Assembly: GCA_001443545.1 (NCBI GenBank)
Contig: LMAD01000037.1
Coordinates: forward strand, 1 to 17,089
Source: Acidimicrobiaceae bacterium RAAP-2
GTDB taxonomy: Bacteria > Actinomycetota > Acidimicrobiia > Acidimicrobiales > RAAP-2
Length of the DNA: 17,089 nt
Reading direction: 5' to 3'
Both the position numbers and the translations under genes were made by a program. Shown here piece after piece: positions 5,902 through 13,347 of the stretch. The notes beneath the pieces are model-generated. The model searched no databases, was not told the DNA's origin, and was given only the letters and a program-made list of their open reading frames with translations. The first letter of the stretch is position 1, and every line of letters starts with the position of its first letter.

Positions 5902-7785
5902 GCGGAGAATCGGCCTTAACGCATCGAGGGTCGCGGGATTGTCGATCGTCGAAGGAACCGGCATGTCGACGCCGTCGGCGATCGCGCGCATCGACTTTCG
6001 AAGCACCTTGCCCGAACGAGTCTTGGGCAACGCCCCCACGATGTCCACCTGACGAAGGCTCGCGACCGCTCCGAGTTGATCACGTACGAGCTGGACCAGC
6101 TCCGCGGCGATGGTGTCGTGGTCACGGTCGACCCCGTTCTTGAGCACCGCGAGTCCACGTGGGATCTGACCCTTCAGCGCGTCGGCGACACCGATGACGG
6201 CGCACTCCGCGACGTCGGGGTGCGACGCGATGATCTCTTCGATCTCGCCGGTCGAAAGTCGGTGCCCCGCCACGTTGATCACGTCGTCGACGCGACCCAT
6301 CACGAAGAGGTAGCCGTCTTGGTCGAAGTGTCCACCATCCCCCGTGAGGTAGTAACCCGGTGTGTGGCTGAGGTAGGTATCAAAGAACTTCTGATCATCA
6401 CCCCATACGTTGACCATGCACGCCGGCGGCAGTGGCAACTTGATCAAGATGAGGCCTTCGGTGTCCGCTGGCGCGGGTTCGCCAGACTCGGAGAAGACCT
6501 GCACGTTGAATCCGGGCACCGGCACCGTCGGCGAACCGGGCTTGACCTTCATGGCTTCGAGCCCCATCAGATTCGCCGCCACCGGCCATCCGGTCTCGGT
6601 CTGCCACCAGTGGTCAATCACCGGGACACCGAGTTGGTCGCTCGCCCAGGTGTAGGTCTCCGGATCGAGTCGCTCCCCGGCGAGGAACAGGTATTTGAAT
6701 CCCGTCAAATCGTACTGTCCGATCAACGAACCGTTAGGGTCTTCACGCTTGATGGCGCGGAATCCCGTGGGGGCAGTGAACAACGTCTTCACACCCCATT
6801 CGGCGATCACCCGCCAATAGGCACCGGCGTCGGGGGTGCCGACCGGCTTGCCTTCGTAGAGCAAGGTCGTGGCGCCCGCCAGCAACGGGGCGTACACGAT
6901 GTACGAGTGCCCCACGACCCAGCCGACGTCGGACGCCGCCCAGAAGACCTCGCCGGCGTTCGTGTCGTAGATGTTCGGCATCGACCACGTCAGAGCGACG
7001 GCGTGTCCCCCATTGTCGCGAACGACACCCTTAGGCCGACCAGTGGTACCGGACGTGTAGAGGATGTAGAGCGGATCGGTGGCCAGCACCGGCACGCACG
7101 GCGCCGGAGCGGCCGACGCGGTCAGGTCGTCCCAGTCGTAGTCGCGTCCGGCCTGCATCGTGGCTACGGCCTCGGGCCGCTGCACGATCACGCACGCGTC
7201 GGGGTGGTGACTCGCCTCGGTCAGTGCAGCGTCGAGCAGCGGTTTGTACTCGATCACGCGGTTGACCTCGATTCCGCACGACGCCGAAACGATGACCTTG
7301 GGCGCCGCATCGTTGATGCGCATGGCCAGTTCGTGGGCGGCGAAACCACCGAAGACGACCGAGTGGATCGCGCCGAGGCGAGCGCACGCGAGCATCGCCA
7401 TCAACGCCTGAGGAATCATCGGCATGTAGATCACGACTCGGTCGCCCTTGGTGACGCCCAGCGTCTGGAGCGCCCCGGCGAAACGTGCCACTTCGTCGAG
7501 CAGCTCGTCGTAACTGTAAACCCGTTGGACGCCCGTGACGGGGCTGTCGTAGATCAACGCGCGCTGGCTACCTCGGCCGGCCTCAACGTGTCGGTCGATC
7601 GCGTTGTAACAAGTGTTCATCACACCATCGCTGAACCAGCGGTAGAGCGGGGCCTTCGAATCGTCGAGTATGACGGTCGGCTCCTGGTACCACGTGACAC
7701 CTTTGGCGGCCTCACCCCAGAACTCATTCGGACTTTTGATGCTGCGATTCCACGCATCGCGGTATGAACCCATGACCCCCCACAT
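5890..7785 (-). CDS. prpE: Propionyl-CoA synthetase (PrpE/ACSS3-like)
   Basis: A 631-residue AMP-forming acyl-CoA synthetase. It carries the adenylation loop TSGTTGRPKG (244-253), HWWQTETGWP (392-401), the hinge region GRVDDVINVAGHRLST, and the C-terminal catalytic lysine K593 in SGKVLRK. The TGWP ending and AGHRLSTGEIEE are closer to PrpE and ACSS3 than to acetyl-CoA synthetase, so propionate or another short acid is the likely substrate: acid + ATP + CoA to acyl-CoA + AMP + PPi. Two ATGs are possible: 7785, with GAGG abutting it and AGGA eight bases upstream, or 7773, which starts at MGSYRDAW where homologues begin and gives 627 residues. It is probably cytosolic. The 135-base gap upstream argues for its own promoter. 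It ends in the palindrome shared with the GNAT gene. Confidence 0.9.
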   Translation of the reverse strand: MWGVMGSYRDAWNRSIKSPNEFWGEAAKGVTWYQEPTVILDDSKAPLYRWFSDGVMNTCYNAIDRHVEAGRGSQRALIYDSPVTGVQRVYSYDELLDEVARFAGALQTLGVTKGDRVVIYMPMIPQALMAMLACARLGAIHSVVFGGFAAHELAMRINDAAPKVIVSASCGIEVNRVIEYKPLLDAALTEASHHPDACVIVQRPEAVATMQAGRDYDWDDLTASAAPAPCVPVLATDPLYILYTSGTTGRPKGVVRDNGGHAVALTWSMPNIYDTNAGEVFWAASDVGWVVGHSYIVYAPLLAGATTLLYEGKPVGTPDAGAYWRVIAEWGVKTLFTAPTGFRAIKREDPNGSLIGQYDLTGFKYLFLAGERLDPETYTWASDQLGVPVIDHWWQTETGWPVAANLMGLEAMKVKPGSPTVPVPGFNVQVFSESGEPAPADTEGLILIKLPLPPACMVNVWGDDQKFFDTYLSHTPGYYLTGDGGHFDQDGYLFVMGRVDDVINVAGHRLSTGEIEEIIASHPDVAECAVIGVADALKGQIPRGLAVLKNGVDRDHDTIAAELVQLVRDQLGAVASLRQVDIVGALPKTRSGKVLRKSMRAIADGVDMPVPSTIDNPATLDALRPILRPEG

Positions 7786-7866
7786 CCTCTGTTTCCTATG
7801 GCTTATCTAGTAGAAGTTCTGGGTCGACCACAACTATGAGGTAGGGCCATTAGTCCCACCGTAGGA

Positions 7867-7884
7867 AGGAGTTACAAAACTCCT
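7867..7884 (-). terminator. Stem-loop downstream of the secreted-protein gene
   Basis: AGGAGTT and AACTCCT make a perfect 7-bp stem with a four-base loop, about 37 bases after the stop of the minus-strand gene at 7921. Only TCC follows it, so an intrinsic terminator would be weak. Nearer the stop, CGCGCA-C-TGCGCG (7902-7914) is a second small palindrome. The rest of 7786-7866 presumably holds the synthetase promoter; TTGTGG and TAGATA 18 bases apart are a weak candidate. Confidence 0.35.
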
Positions 7885-7920
7885 GATGGAGAGGGTACCG
7901 ACGCGCACTGCGCGAAGGGT

Positions 7921-8628
7921 TCAGCCGGTGACGATGGCGCTGTAGGCAACCAGCTTGGACTTGGCTGGCGTGGGAATCTTGAACGACTGGCCCCATCGCG
8001 TGAACGTCGTGGTGCCGCTCCCGGTCGTGCCCGATACGACTTCAGAGATCGGCAACGACTTCTTACCCGACGAAATCGTGAGCACGCTCGTCGTCTTGGC
8101 GGTCGTGGTGGTCGCCGCCTTGGTCCACTTCAGTACGTAGTTCTTGTGATGGTCGAAAGACAACGAGACGCCCGATTGGCTCGGCAGGAAGGTCGCAAAG
8201 GCCGAGACCGTCAGGTTCGACTGAAACGTCGTGTACTGCGACGTGCCCGCCTTCATGACGATGACCTTGTTGCCAACCTTTTTCTGCTGCGCGGCCGTCA
8301 ATCCGACCAACGTCGTGAGGCCTTTCGCGTTCCCGCTCAGATACGCGTCCTTCGCGGTGACTTGAATCGCGACACTGGCCGTTCCCGACGTGAAGTACTC
8401 CTGGCCGCCCGATGTGCCGAGGTCGGCCTTCACGTGATTCACCGTCGCGCCCGACTTCGACGCCACGACGATGTGCACCGACTTCTCACCAACCATCGCC
8501 TTCTTGGCCGCCGCGAGCACCGTGGAGACCGACACCTTGCTTGCGGCTTGCGAAGCGGCGGGCGTAAAAATGACGGCGCTCAGCGCGATGATGGCGACGA
8601 CGAAGGAGCGCGATGGACGAATTGACAT
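7921..8628 (-). CDS. Secreted protein of unknown function
   Basis: A 235-residue protein with a clear Sec signal peptide: Arg4 and Arg7, a hydrophobic core about residues 9-21, and a likely cleavage after SQA (26-28). The mature part contains no cysteine, so it is not a lipoprotein, and is rich in Thr, Ser, Ala, Lys and Val with alternating polar/apolar strands that suggest a beta-sheet protein. The pattern of repeated strands ending in short basic linkers loosely recalls the LppX/LprG-like lipid-carrying fold of actinobacteria, but I cannot claim homology. The ATG at 8628 lies six bases after a TAGGCT -10 box and lacks a ribosome site, so a leaderless mRNA is likely. It sits 58 bases downstream of the clpS-DUF2017 pair and probably has its own promoter. 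Confidence 0.8.
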   Translation of the reverse strand: MSIRPSRSFVVAIIALSAVIFTPAASQAASKVSVSTVLAAAKKAMVGEKSVHIVVASKSGATVNHVKADLGTSGGQEYFTSGTASVAIQVTAKDAYLSGNAKGLTTLVGLTAAQQKKVGNKVIVMKAGTSQYTTFQSNLTVSAFATFLPSQSGVSLSFDHHKNYVLKWTKAATTTTAKTTSVLTISSGKKSLPISEVVSGTTGSGTTTFTRWGQSFKIPTPAKSKLVAYSAIVTG

Positions 8629-8632
8629 CTGC

Positions 8633-8648
8633 CCAGCCTACGGGCTGG
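8633..8648 (-). promoter_or_regulatory. -10 box inside a palindrome, secreted-protein gene
   Basis: TAGGCT (8640-8635 on the minus strand) stands six bases before the ATG at 8628. It is embedded in CCAGCC, a four-base spacer, GGCTGG, a perfect six-base inverted repeat. This could be a repressor site over the promoter or a short stem ending the DUF2017 transcript; no U-run follows. Confidence 0.4.
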
Positions 8649-8686
8649 CGAGCGTCATTCCACCGCGGGCCGATGGTTCACGGCGC

Positions 8687-9118
8687 TCATACAACGTCCG
8701 CGAGGGCGAATAACAGTGATTGGAGTACCTGAATCTCGCCGCGAACGGCGTCGTCGGCCTCTTCCATGCGCGATTCGTCGATGAGCCCGTGCGCGCTCGC
8801 CGTCGCCCGAAGTGCGACCTGCAACGTGCTCAACCACGCCCACGCCTCACCGTCGTTCAAGAAAGGTTCATCCACCGTCACCAGCGCGAGCTCAGCGTTC
8901 GAGCTCATATCGTGTTGTCTGGCCAGCGTCAACAGCGGGTCGTCTTGATCCCGGCTCGGATCAATTGGGCCGTTGAGCGTCGTACTCCACTCATCGTCGA
9001 GGTCGTTCTCCGCCGCCACGACTCGTCGAAACGCGACGCGAACGACGTCGCGCCCGGCTTCGTTGAGTCGCACCTCGATCCGGCCGTCGCGACGGCGGAC
9101 GAACAGACGAGGCGCCAC
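8687..9118 (-). CDS. DUF2017 family protein, partner of clpS
   Basis: A 143-residue protein matching the actinobacterial DUF2017 family by position and features: an N-terminal basic strand (RLFVRRRDGRIEVRL), a long helix, an acidic middle (DPLLTLARQHD), and a C-terminal helical pair with EAWAWLSTLQVALRATA. The frame is open upstream to 9253, but that extension overlaps clpS and is Arg/Pro-rich. I choose the GTG at 9118, which shares its G with the clpS stop (TAGTG) and has GAGG at about nine bases upstream. The family function is unknown; its standard place behind clpS suggests a link with ClpS-dependent proteolysis. Translation is probably coupled to clpS. Confidence 0.8.
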   Translation of the reverse strand: MAPRLFVRRRDGRIEVRLNEAGRDVVRVAFRRVVAAENDLDDEWSTTLNGPIDPSRDQDDPLLTLARQHDMSSNAELALVTVDEPFLNDGEAWAWLSTLQVALRATASAHGLIDESRMEEADDAVRGEIQVLQSLLFALADVV

Positions 9119-9435
9119 TAGGCCGCCTCTTCGATGGTGCACTGGAGGCCTGCGACCTGAATCTTCACGCAATACCCCTCGGCTCGCTCTCGCTCGCCTG
9201 ACCAAACCACGGCTCGGCCCTCGTGGTGGACGGTCAGCATCAGTTGGGTGCACTTGTTATTCGAGTACCCGAAAATCTTCTTAAAGATGACCACGACCAC
9301 GTTCATCGGCGTGACCGGGTCGTTCCATACGATGACGCTCCAAGGACGTTTCGTTTCCGTCGTCGTTTCACTTAAGACTTCTGAATCAGTCGCCACCTCG
9401 GCGTCAGTGCGTTGCCGACGAGTCGTTTGAGCCAT
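9118..9435 (-). CDS. clpS: ATP-dependent Clp protease adaptor ClpS
   Basis: A 105-residue ClpS. After a variable, disordered N-terminal tail (about 30 residues, Thr/Glu-rich) comes the core: WSVIVWNDPVTPMNVVV, with the Asn-Asp pair that binds the alpha-amino group of N-degron substrates, then KKIFGYS, MLTVHHEGRAVV and GERERAE, and a C-terminal strand. ClpS delivers proteins with destabilising N-terminal residues to ClpC/ClpA-ClpP. The frame is open upstream to 9564, but those residues do not resemble ClpS and overlap the divergent gene. The ATG at 9435 is chosen; GGAGG directly abuts it, which is unusually close for a ribosome site. It is divergent from the MpaB-family gene and followed at once by DUF2017. 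Confidence 0.93.
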   Translation of the reverse strand: MAQTTRRQRTDAEVATDSEVLSETTTETKRPWSVIVWNDPVTPMNVVVVIFKKIFGYSNNKCTQLMLTVHHEGRAVVWSGERERAEGYCVKIQVAGLQCTIEEAA

Positions 9436-9498
9436 CCTCCAGTGTCTCAGAGTGACGAACGAAATGAAAGGAGCCCTAGACTTTTCCAGGGGGATAGC

Positions 9499-9506
9499 GG
9501 AGGAGG
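9499..9506 (+). promoter_or_regulatory. Strong ribosome binding site fixing the MpaB-family start
   Basis: GGAGGAGG lies eight bases before GTG at 9515. The alternatives, GTG 9452 and ATG 9464, have no such site, and 9452 would place coding sequence in the short divergent promoter region of clpS. Confidence 0.65.
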
Positions 9507-9514
9507 ACGTCGCG

Positions 9515-10393
9515 GTGCCCAATCTGATCGCCCAGATTCCCCATCGAATTCGAGCACGAGCCAACGAGTCGATTCGAAACGCCGCTGGACTGACCCACGA
9601 ACCACCGCCCGCTTGCCTCGATCCCGTCGAGTCCTATCAACCGGTTGATGGAGTGGCACGGCTCGTTCACGGGGATTTGGCGGCGATGCTGATTGGGGGC
9701 ATCGGCTCGTTGTTCTTGGAGATGCTCCATCCGTATTCGATGGCGGGCGTCGCCCAACACTCCCGATACCGCGAAGACACCCTCGGCAGGGTCCTCCAAA
9801 CGGCGAACTTCATCGGTGACACCACCTACGGGTCACGAGCCGCCGCCTACGCGTCCATCGAACGCGTCAAAGCCATCCACGTCGCCGTTCGCGGCGTCGC
9901 CGATGATGGCGTGGCCTACGAAGCTTCGGACCCGCACCTGCTGTCCTGGGTCCACGTCGCTGGCACCACCGTCTTTCTCCAGTCCTATCTTCGCTTTGGC
10001 CCCCACCGGCTCTCGCCCGAACAAGCCGACCAGTACGTCATGGAGATGGCGAAGGTGGCGAGCGACCTCGGCGGCGAGACGCCTCCGACCACCGTGAACG
10101 AACTGCACCGACAACTCGGTGCCTTCCGTCCGGAGTTGCGACTGAGCGCCGATGGCGTAGAAGCCCGTGACTTCCTCGCGGCCGGCGTCGGTGGCGGATT
10201 CGTCCAACGGTTCGCGTACCGACTACTCGTCGAGAGCGCCTACGACCTGCTCCCTCGTTGGGCCCTCGAACTCCTCGGCGTGGCCCAACGACCACGGTGG
10301 CAGCAGTTCGCGATGCGGCACGCTACCGGCGTCTTGAACACGTTGCTGCGCGTCGCGGTACCGCCGACCAAACCGGTCACTGCATCAATGTAA
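9515..10393 (+). CDS. MpaB/Lcp-type oxygenase family protein (DUF2236)
   Basis: A 292-residue, mainly helical protein of the DUF2236 family, now known as the catalytic domain shared by fungal MpaB and the latex-clearing rubber oxygenase Lcp. Family signatures visible are LHPYSMAGVAQHSRYRED, TTYGSRAAA, VKAIHVAVRG, and DPHLLSWVH, with conserved His at about 72, 82, 122, 141 and 147; characterised members bind heme b through such a histidine. The substrate of bacterial members is mostly unknown, with lipid or terpenoid oxidation suggested. Start GTG 9515 is chosen for its ribosome site; an upstream GTG at 9452 would give 313 residues. No signal peptide is seen. It is divergent from clpS, and its end overlaps the convergent SDR gene by 17 bases. 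Confidence 0.82.
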   Translation: MPNLIAQIPHRIRARANESIRNAAGLTHEPPPACLDPVESYQPVDGVARLVHGDLAAMLIGGIGSLFLEMLHPYSMAGVAQHSRYREDTLGRVLQTANFIGDTTYGSRAAAYASIERVKAIHVAVRGVADDGVAYEASDPHLLSWVHVAGTTVFLQSYLRFGPHRLSPEQADQYVMEMAKVASDLGGETPPTTVNELHRQLGAFRPELRLSADGVEARDFLAAGVGGGFVQRFAYRLLVESAYDLLPRWALELLGVAQRPRWQQFAMRHATGVLNTLLRVAVPPTKPVTASM

Positions 10394-11102
10394 GACCGCC
10401 ATCGACCACGAGTATCTGACCGGTGATGTACACGTTGTCCACGAGCGCCTCCACGGCCGACGCCACATCTTCAGGTGTCGCACTTCGACGCAGCGGCGCG
10501 ACTGACTGGACGTGACGGCGCACCGCGTCCCAGTCCGCCGTCCATAGCGTGTCCACCAGGCCCGGGGCCACGGCATTGACGCGTACTTCGGGACCCACGA
10601 CTTTGGCCAGCAGCGCGGTCACGTGGTTCAACGCCGCCTTGGACGCCGCGTAGGGGATCGACGAGCCGGTTTGACGAATCCCGGCGATCGAACTCACGTT
10701 CACGATGACGCCGTTAGCGGCGCGAAGCGCGTCCATCGCGGCCACCGACACCGCCCAGGTGCCGAACACGTTCACCTCGAAGATCGATCGCCAGACCTCG
10801 AGCGTCGCGGCGGCCAAGTCCCGGTGGTCGATGACCGACGTGGTGCCAGCGTTGTTCACCAAGACGTCAAGTCGACCGAACCGCTCGAGCACCTGCCCGA
10901 CCAGTCGCTCGGGGTCCCCGGGTACTCCGAGTGACGCCTGAACGTACATCGAATTCGGGGTACTCGCCGCTAACCGCTCGCCGGCCTCGACGCTGGTCGC
11001 CGAGTTGAACACGACGACGTCACCGCGCGAGGCGAATCGAAGGGCGGTCGCGGCACCGATGCCGCGCGTGGAACCGGTGACCAGTACGACGCGACCGCTC
11101 AC
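10377..11102 (-). CDS. SDR-family oxidoreductase, coupled to aldose epimerase
   Basis: A 241-residue classical short-chain dehydrogenase: TGSTRGIG (9-16), NNAG (83-86), catalytic Ser138, Tyr151 and Lys155, and a C-terminal VDGG. There is no acidic residue at the end of beta-2 (VVVFNSAT), so NADP rather than NAD is favoured. The frame is open upstream to 11195, but I choose the GTG at 11102, which overlaps the epimerase stop as GTGA; the extra 31 residues upstream are Arg-rich and unlike the family. Tight coupling to an aldose 1-epimerase hints at a sugar or polyol substrate, though FabG-like acyl chemistry cannot be excluded. Confidence 0.88.
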   Translation of the reverse strand: MSGRVVLVTGSTRGIGAATALRFASRGDVVVFNSATSVEAGERLAASTPNSMYVQASLGVPGDPERLVGQVLERFGRLDVLVNNAGTTSVIDHRDLAAATLEVWRSIFEVNVFGTWAVSVAAMDALRAANGVIVNVSSIAGIRQTGSSIPYAASKAALNHVTALLAKVVGPEVRVNAVAPGLVDTLWTADWDAVRRHVQSVAPLRRSATPEDVASAVEALVDNVYITGQILVVDGGLTLMQ

Positions 11103-12010
11103 GAGAGGCGCCTCATTCGCCACGAACCGGCCCAGTGTTGACCGGGCTGCAGTACGACGAGGTCCTTGCCACTTCGCAGGGCGTCGGGTGGACACGTCAT
11201 CGGCTCGACCGCCACCGAGGTGCGTCGCCGACCGTGGCCGAGTTGATCACCGGTGTAGACCTGCACGTAGGGGAAGTTTCGGTCCATGCTGAGTTCGACC
11301 TGTCCCCCGTCCTTATCGGCCACCGAGACGGTCGCCATCCCGAAGTCGTCGCGCGTGAGTTCGGTGTAGGTGACGTCGAGCTCGTGTCCGTTGACCGACT
11401 TCGCACTCGTGAAGTCGAGCGGGTTGTTGGCCACGGGCAGGATTTCACCGGTCGGCAATTGGCGGTTGTTCATCGCCACGAAGGCGCGCGCCGGCACGAT
11501 GAGCGTCGATCCCTCGATCGTCGGCGTGGTCACCGCGAGGTAGGGGTGAAAACCCAAACCGAACGGTATCGCCACCTCGTCGAGGTTCTTCACGGTCGTC
11601 GTCACCGTAAGGCCCATGGACCCGAGATGGTAGGCAACCTCAATCGACGACGAGAAGGGGAACGCTGGCGAGGGGTGCAGCAGCAGCGACAGTGCGCAGC
11701 GGTTTTGGTTGACCGACTCGACCCGGAATGGCCGCCATCGGACGAGGCCGTGAATGGCCGTCCGTTGGTCAACTATGTCGACGCCAGGGCTCGCCACACG
11801 CTCCGAGAACATCCAGGTCTCGGAACTGAGCCGATTCGGCCAGGGGTAGAGAACCTGCCCGTGGGCGCCGACCGGCACCTCTTCGCCGGCGTATCCCTCC
11901 ACGACAGCCACGCCACCTTGGACGTAGGTTCGCAGCGTCGCACCGACTTCGGTGATGACGGCTCGTTGGTCGCCGTGGGCAATCGCGATCTGTTCACCGG
12001 AGGGCAGCAT
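11099..12010 (-). CDS. Aldose 1-epimerase (mutarotase) family protein
   Basis: A 303-residue galactose-mutarotase-like beta-sandwich protein. Conserved features are PWPNR (56-60), the substrate His87 in IHGLV, the catalytic His155 in GFHPYL, an Asp near 212, and the catalytic Glu269 in AVEPMTCPPDA. It interconverts alpha and beta anomers of aldoses; the exact sugar is open. The ATG at 12010 has an AGAGAGGA ribosome site upstream. It is divergent from surE with only 56 bases between the two start codons, and its stop overlaps the start of the downstream SDR (GTGA), so the pair forms a two-gene operon, perhaps in sugar oxidation. Confidence 0.9.
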   Translation of the reverse strand: MLPSGEQIAIAHGDQRAVITEVGATLRTYVQGGVAVVEGYAGEEVPVGAHGQVLYPWPNRLSSETWMFSERVASPGVDIVDQRTAIHGLVRWRPFRVESVNQNRCALSLLLHPSPAFPFSSSIEVAYHLGSMGLTVTTTVKNLDEVAIPFGLGFHPYLAVTTPTIEGSTLIVPARAFVAMNNRQLPTGEILPVANNPLDFTSAKSVNGHELDVTYTELTRDDFGMATVSVADKDGGQVELSMDRNFPYVQVYTGDQLGHGRRRTSVAVEPMTCPPDALRSGKDLVVLQPGQHWAGSWRMRRLS

Positions 12011-12053
12011 GGGCCGGTTCCTCTCTCATCACTGATACGTAACTTACGACAGT

Positions 12054-12059
12054 TAGGGT
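12054..12059 (+). promoter_or_regulatory. -10 box for leaderless surE
   Basis: TAGGGT, within GTTAGGGT, ends seven bases before the ATG at 12067. There is no ribosome site between, so transcription likely begins at the start codon. The same octamer GTTAGGGT precedes the thioesterase gene at 14171. Confidence 0.5.
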
Positions 12060-12066
12060 ACGACGT

Positions 12067-12918
12067 ATGCGAATTCTGATCACGAACGACGATGGCGTCG
12101 GTGCACCGGGCATCGCGGTGCTCGCGCGGGCGGTGGCTCGTTGGATCGAGGAGGGCGGTGACGATGAGGTCCGCGAGGCGGTGGTCGTCGCGCCCCACAC
12201 CAACTACTCCGGGATGTCCGCCGCCGTCGGCGACGTGTTCGATCACCCGACGGTCGCGTACCGTCGCCACACCATCGTCGGTGCCGAATCGATTCCGACC
12301 TTCGGGCTCGAGGCACCGCCAGCCCTGTGCGCACTGCTCGGATCGCTCGGCAGCTTCGGCGTCGACCCGGACATCGTTCTCTCGGGAATCAACGCCGGCG
12401 CCAACGTGGGGCGCAGCGTCCTGCACTCGGGAACAGTCGGCGCGATCTTCACCGCGGCACAGCTCGGCGTGTCCGGACTCGCCGTTTCGGTGCAGTGGGG
12501 TGAAAACGTGCACTACGAGACGGCGGCCGCGGTGGCCCTCGAAGTTGTCGACGAATTACTGCGGGCGCCTTCACGCACACTGCTGAACCTCAACGTTCCG
12601 AACCTGCCGGCCGCACAACTACGAGGCGTGCGGCGTGGACGCATCTCGTCGGCGGGCATCGTCAAAGCCGCCGGCCCGCGGGCGGGCGGCGAACCGCTCG
12701 GCGACGAGGGCGAGCTTCCGCTTCGACTCGGTGCGGCATCGCCAGAACTGGGCGACGTGAGCGACGAATCTTCCGACGATGACGGCGCCCTGCTGGCCGC
12801 CGGCTACGCCTCGCTCACGCCGCTGCGGGGCCCACACGAGGATACCGACGAAGCCATGGATGGCCCCGTCGCTGCCGCACTCGAACTCATCAGTCGCCAC
12901 CTCGCGAGAGCCAAGTAG
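12067..12918 (+). CDS. surE: 5'/3'-nucleotidase SurE
   Basis: A 283-residue SurE-family phosphatase. It begins with MRILITNDDGV, whose Asp8 and Asp9 bind the divalent metal; Ser48 lies in APHTNYSGMS, Asn109 in LSGINAGANVG, and HSGTVGA (120-126) follows. SurE removes phosphate from nucleoside 5'- and 3'-monophosphates and sometimes short polyphosphate, and acts in the cytosol. The length fits the longer actinobacterial forms (about 250-290). The ATG is placed directly by the -10 box upstream and by the family's invariant N-terminus. It is divergent from the aldose epimerase; its TAG directly abuts the stop of the convergent arfB-like gene with no base between. Confidence 0.95.
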   Translation: MRILITNDDGVGAPGIAVLARAVARWIEEGGDDEVREAVVVAPHTNYSGMSAAVGDVFDHPTVAYRRHTIVGAESIPTFGLEAPPALCALLGSLGSFGVDPDIVLSGINAGANVGRSVLHSGTVGAIFTAAQLGVSGLAVSVQWGENVHYETAAAVALEVVDELLRAPSRTLLNLNVPNLPAAQLRGVRRGRISSAGIVKAAGPRAGGEPLGDEGELPLRLGAASPELGDVSDESSDDDGALLAAGYASLTPLRGPHEDTDEAMDGPVAAALELISRHLARAK

Positions 12919-13347
12919 TCAGTCGTCCTCGGTGCTCTGTCGAATGCGTTTCTGACGTCCCCGTGCTCGCTTGTCGTCAACCCGACGGATCCGCGACGCG
13001 GTGGTGGGCCGCGTCGCCCGACGGGCCTCGGGTGGAACGAGAGCCGCGGCGAGGCGACGGCGCATCTGTTCCAGCGCTGCCTCGCGATTTTGTCCCTGCG
13101 ATCGAAACCGACTGGCTGACGAACGAACGACCGGACCTAACTCCTCGACGAGGCGCGCTTGGTCGTTGGGTCGCAATGACGTGACGTGGGCCAGGTGCAA
13201 GGTGGCCACGATCCTCGTCCGAGCGCGATTGGCGTGTTGACCACCGGGGCCCCCGGAGGTTTCGGCCCGAATCGAGATCGCGTCACGCGCGATGCGCGCA
13301 CCCCGGCCGATGACGAGCCACCCACTGGCGGGCGACTCGGCGCTCAC
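12919..13347 (-). CDS. arfB: ArfB/YaeJ-type peptidyl-tRNA hydrolase
   Basis: A 142-residue release-factor-like protein that rescues ribosomes stalled on mRNAs lacking a stop codon. It has the catalytic GGQ at 35-37 in SGGPGGQHANR, the following helix/strand domain (SSASRFRSQGQNREAAL), and a basic C-terminal tail (RRATRPTTASRIRR onward) that in ArfB enters the empty mRNA channel. It lacks the codon-reading domains of RF1/RF2, and its length matches ArfB (about 140). The frame is open to 13536, but I choose GTG 13347, which overlaps the thioesterase stop as GTGA; the upstream extension is unlike the family. It forms an operon with the thioesterase gene. Confidence 0.9.
   Translation of the reverse strand: MSAESPASGWLVIGRGARIARDAISIRAETSGGPGGQHANRARTRIVATLHLAHVTSLRPNDQARLVEELGPVVRSSASRFRSQGQNREAALEQMRRRLAAALVPPEARRATRPTTASRIRRVDDKRARGRQKRIRQSTEDD

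Noticed and set aside
6076..7767. A 563-codon open frame on the plus strand opposite the propionyl-CoA synthetase gene
   Set aside because: It is fully antisense to a gene with clear acyl-CoA synthetase motifs, its translation is Arg/Val/Asp/His-rich with no recognisable domain, and long antisense frames are common in GC-rich coding DNA.
9119..9253. Upstream extension of the DUF2017 frame
   Set aside because: It overlaps clpS, encodes Arg/Pro-rich residues unlike the family, and the GTG at 9118 has a ribosome site and a stop-start overlap.
11103..11195. Upstream extension of the second SDR frame
   Set aside because: The Rossmann fold begins within a few residues of the GTG at 11102; the extra residues are basic and overlap the end of the aldose epimerase gene.
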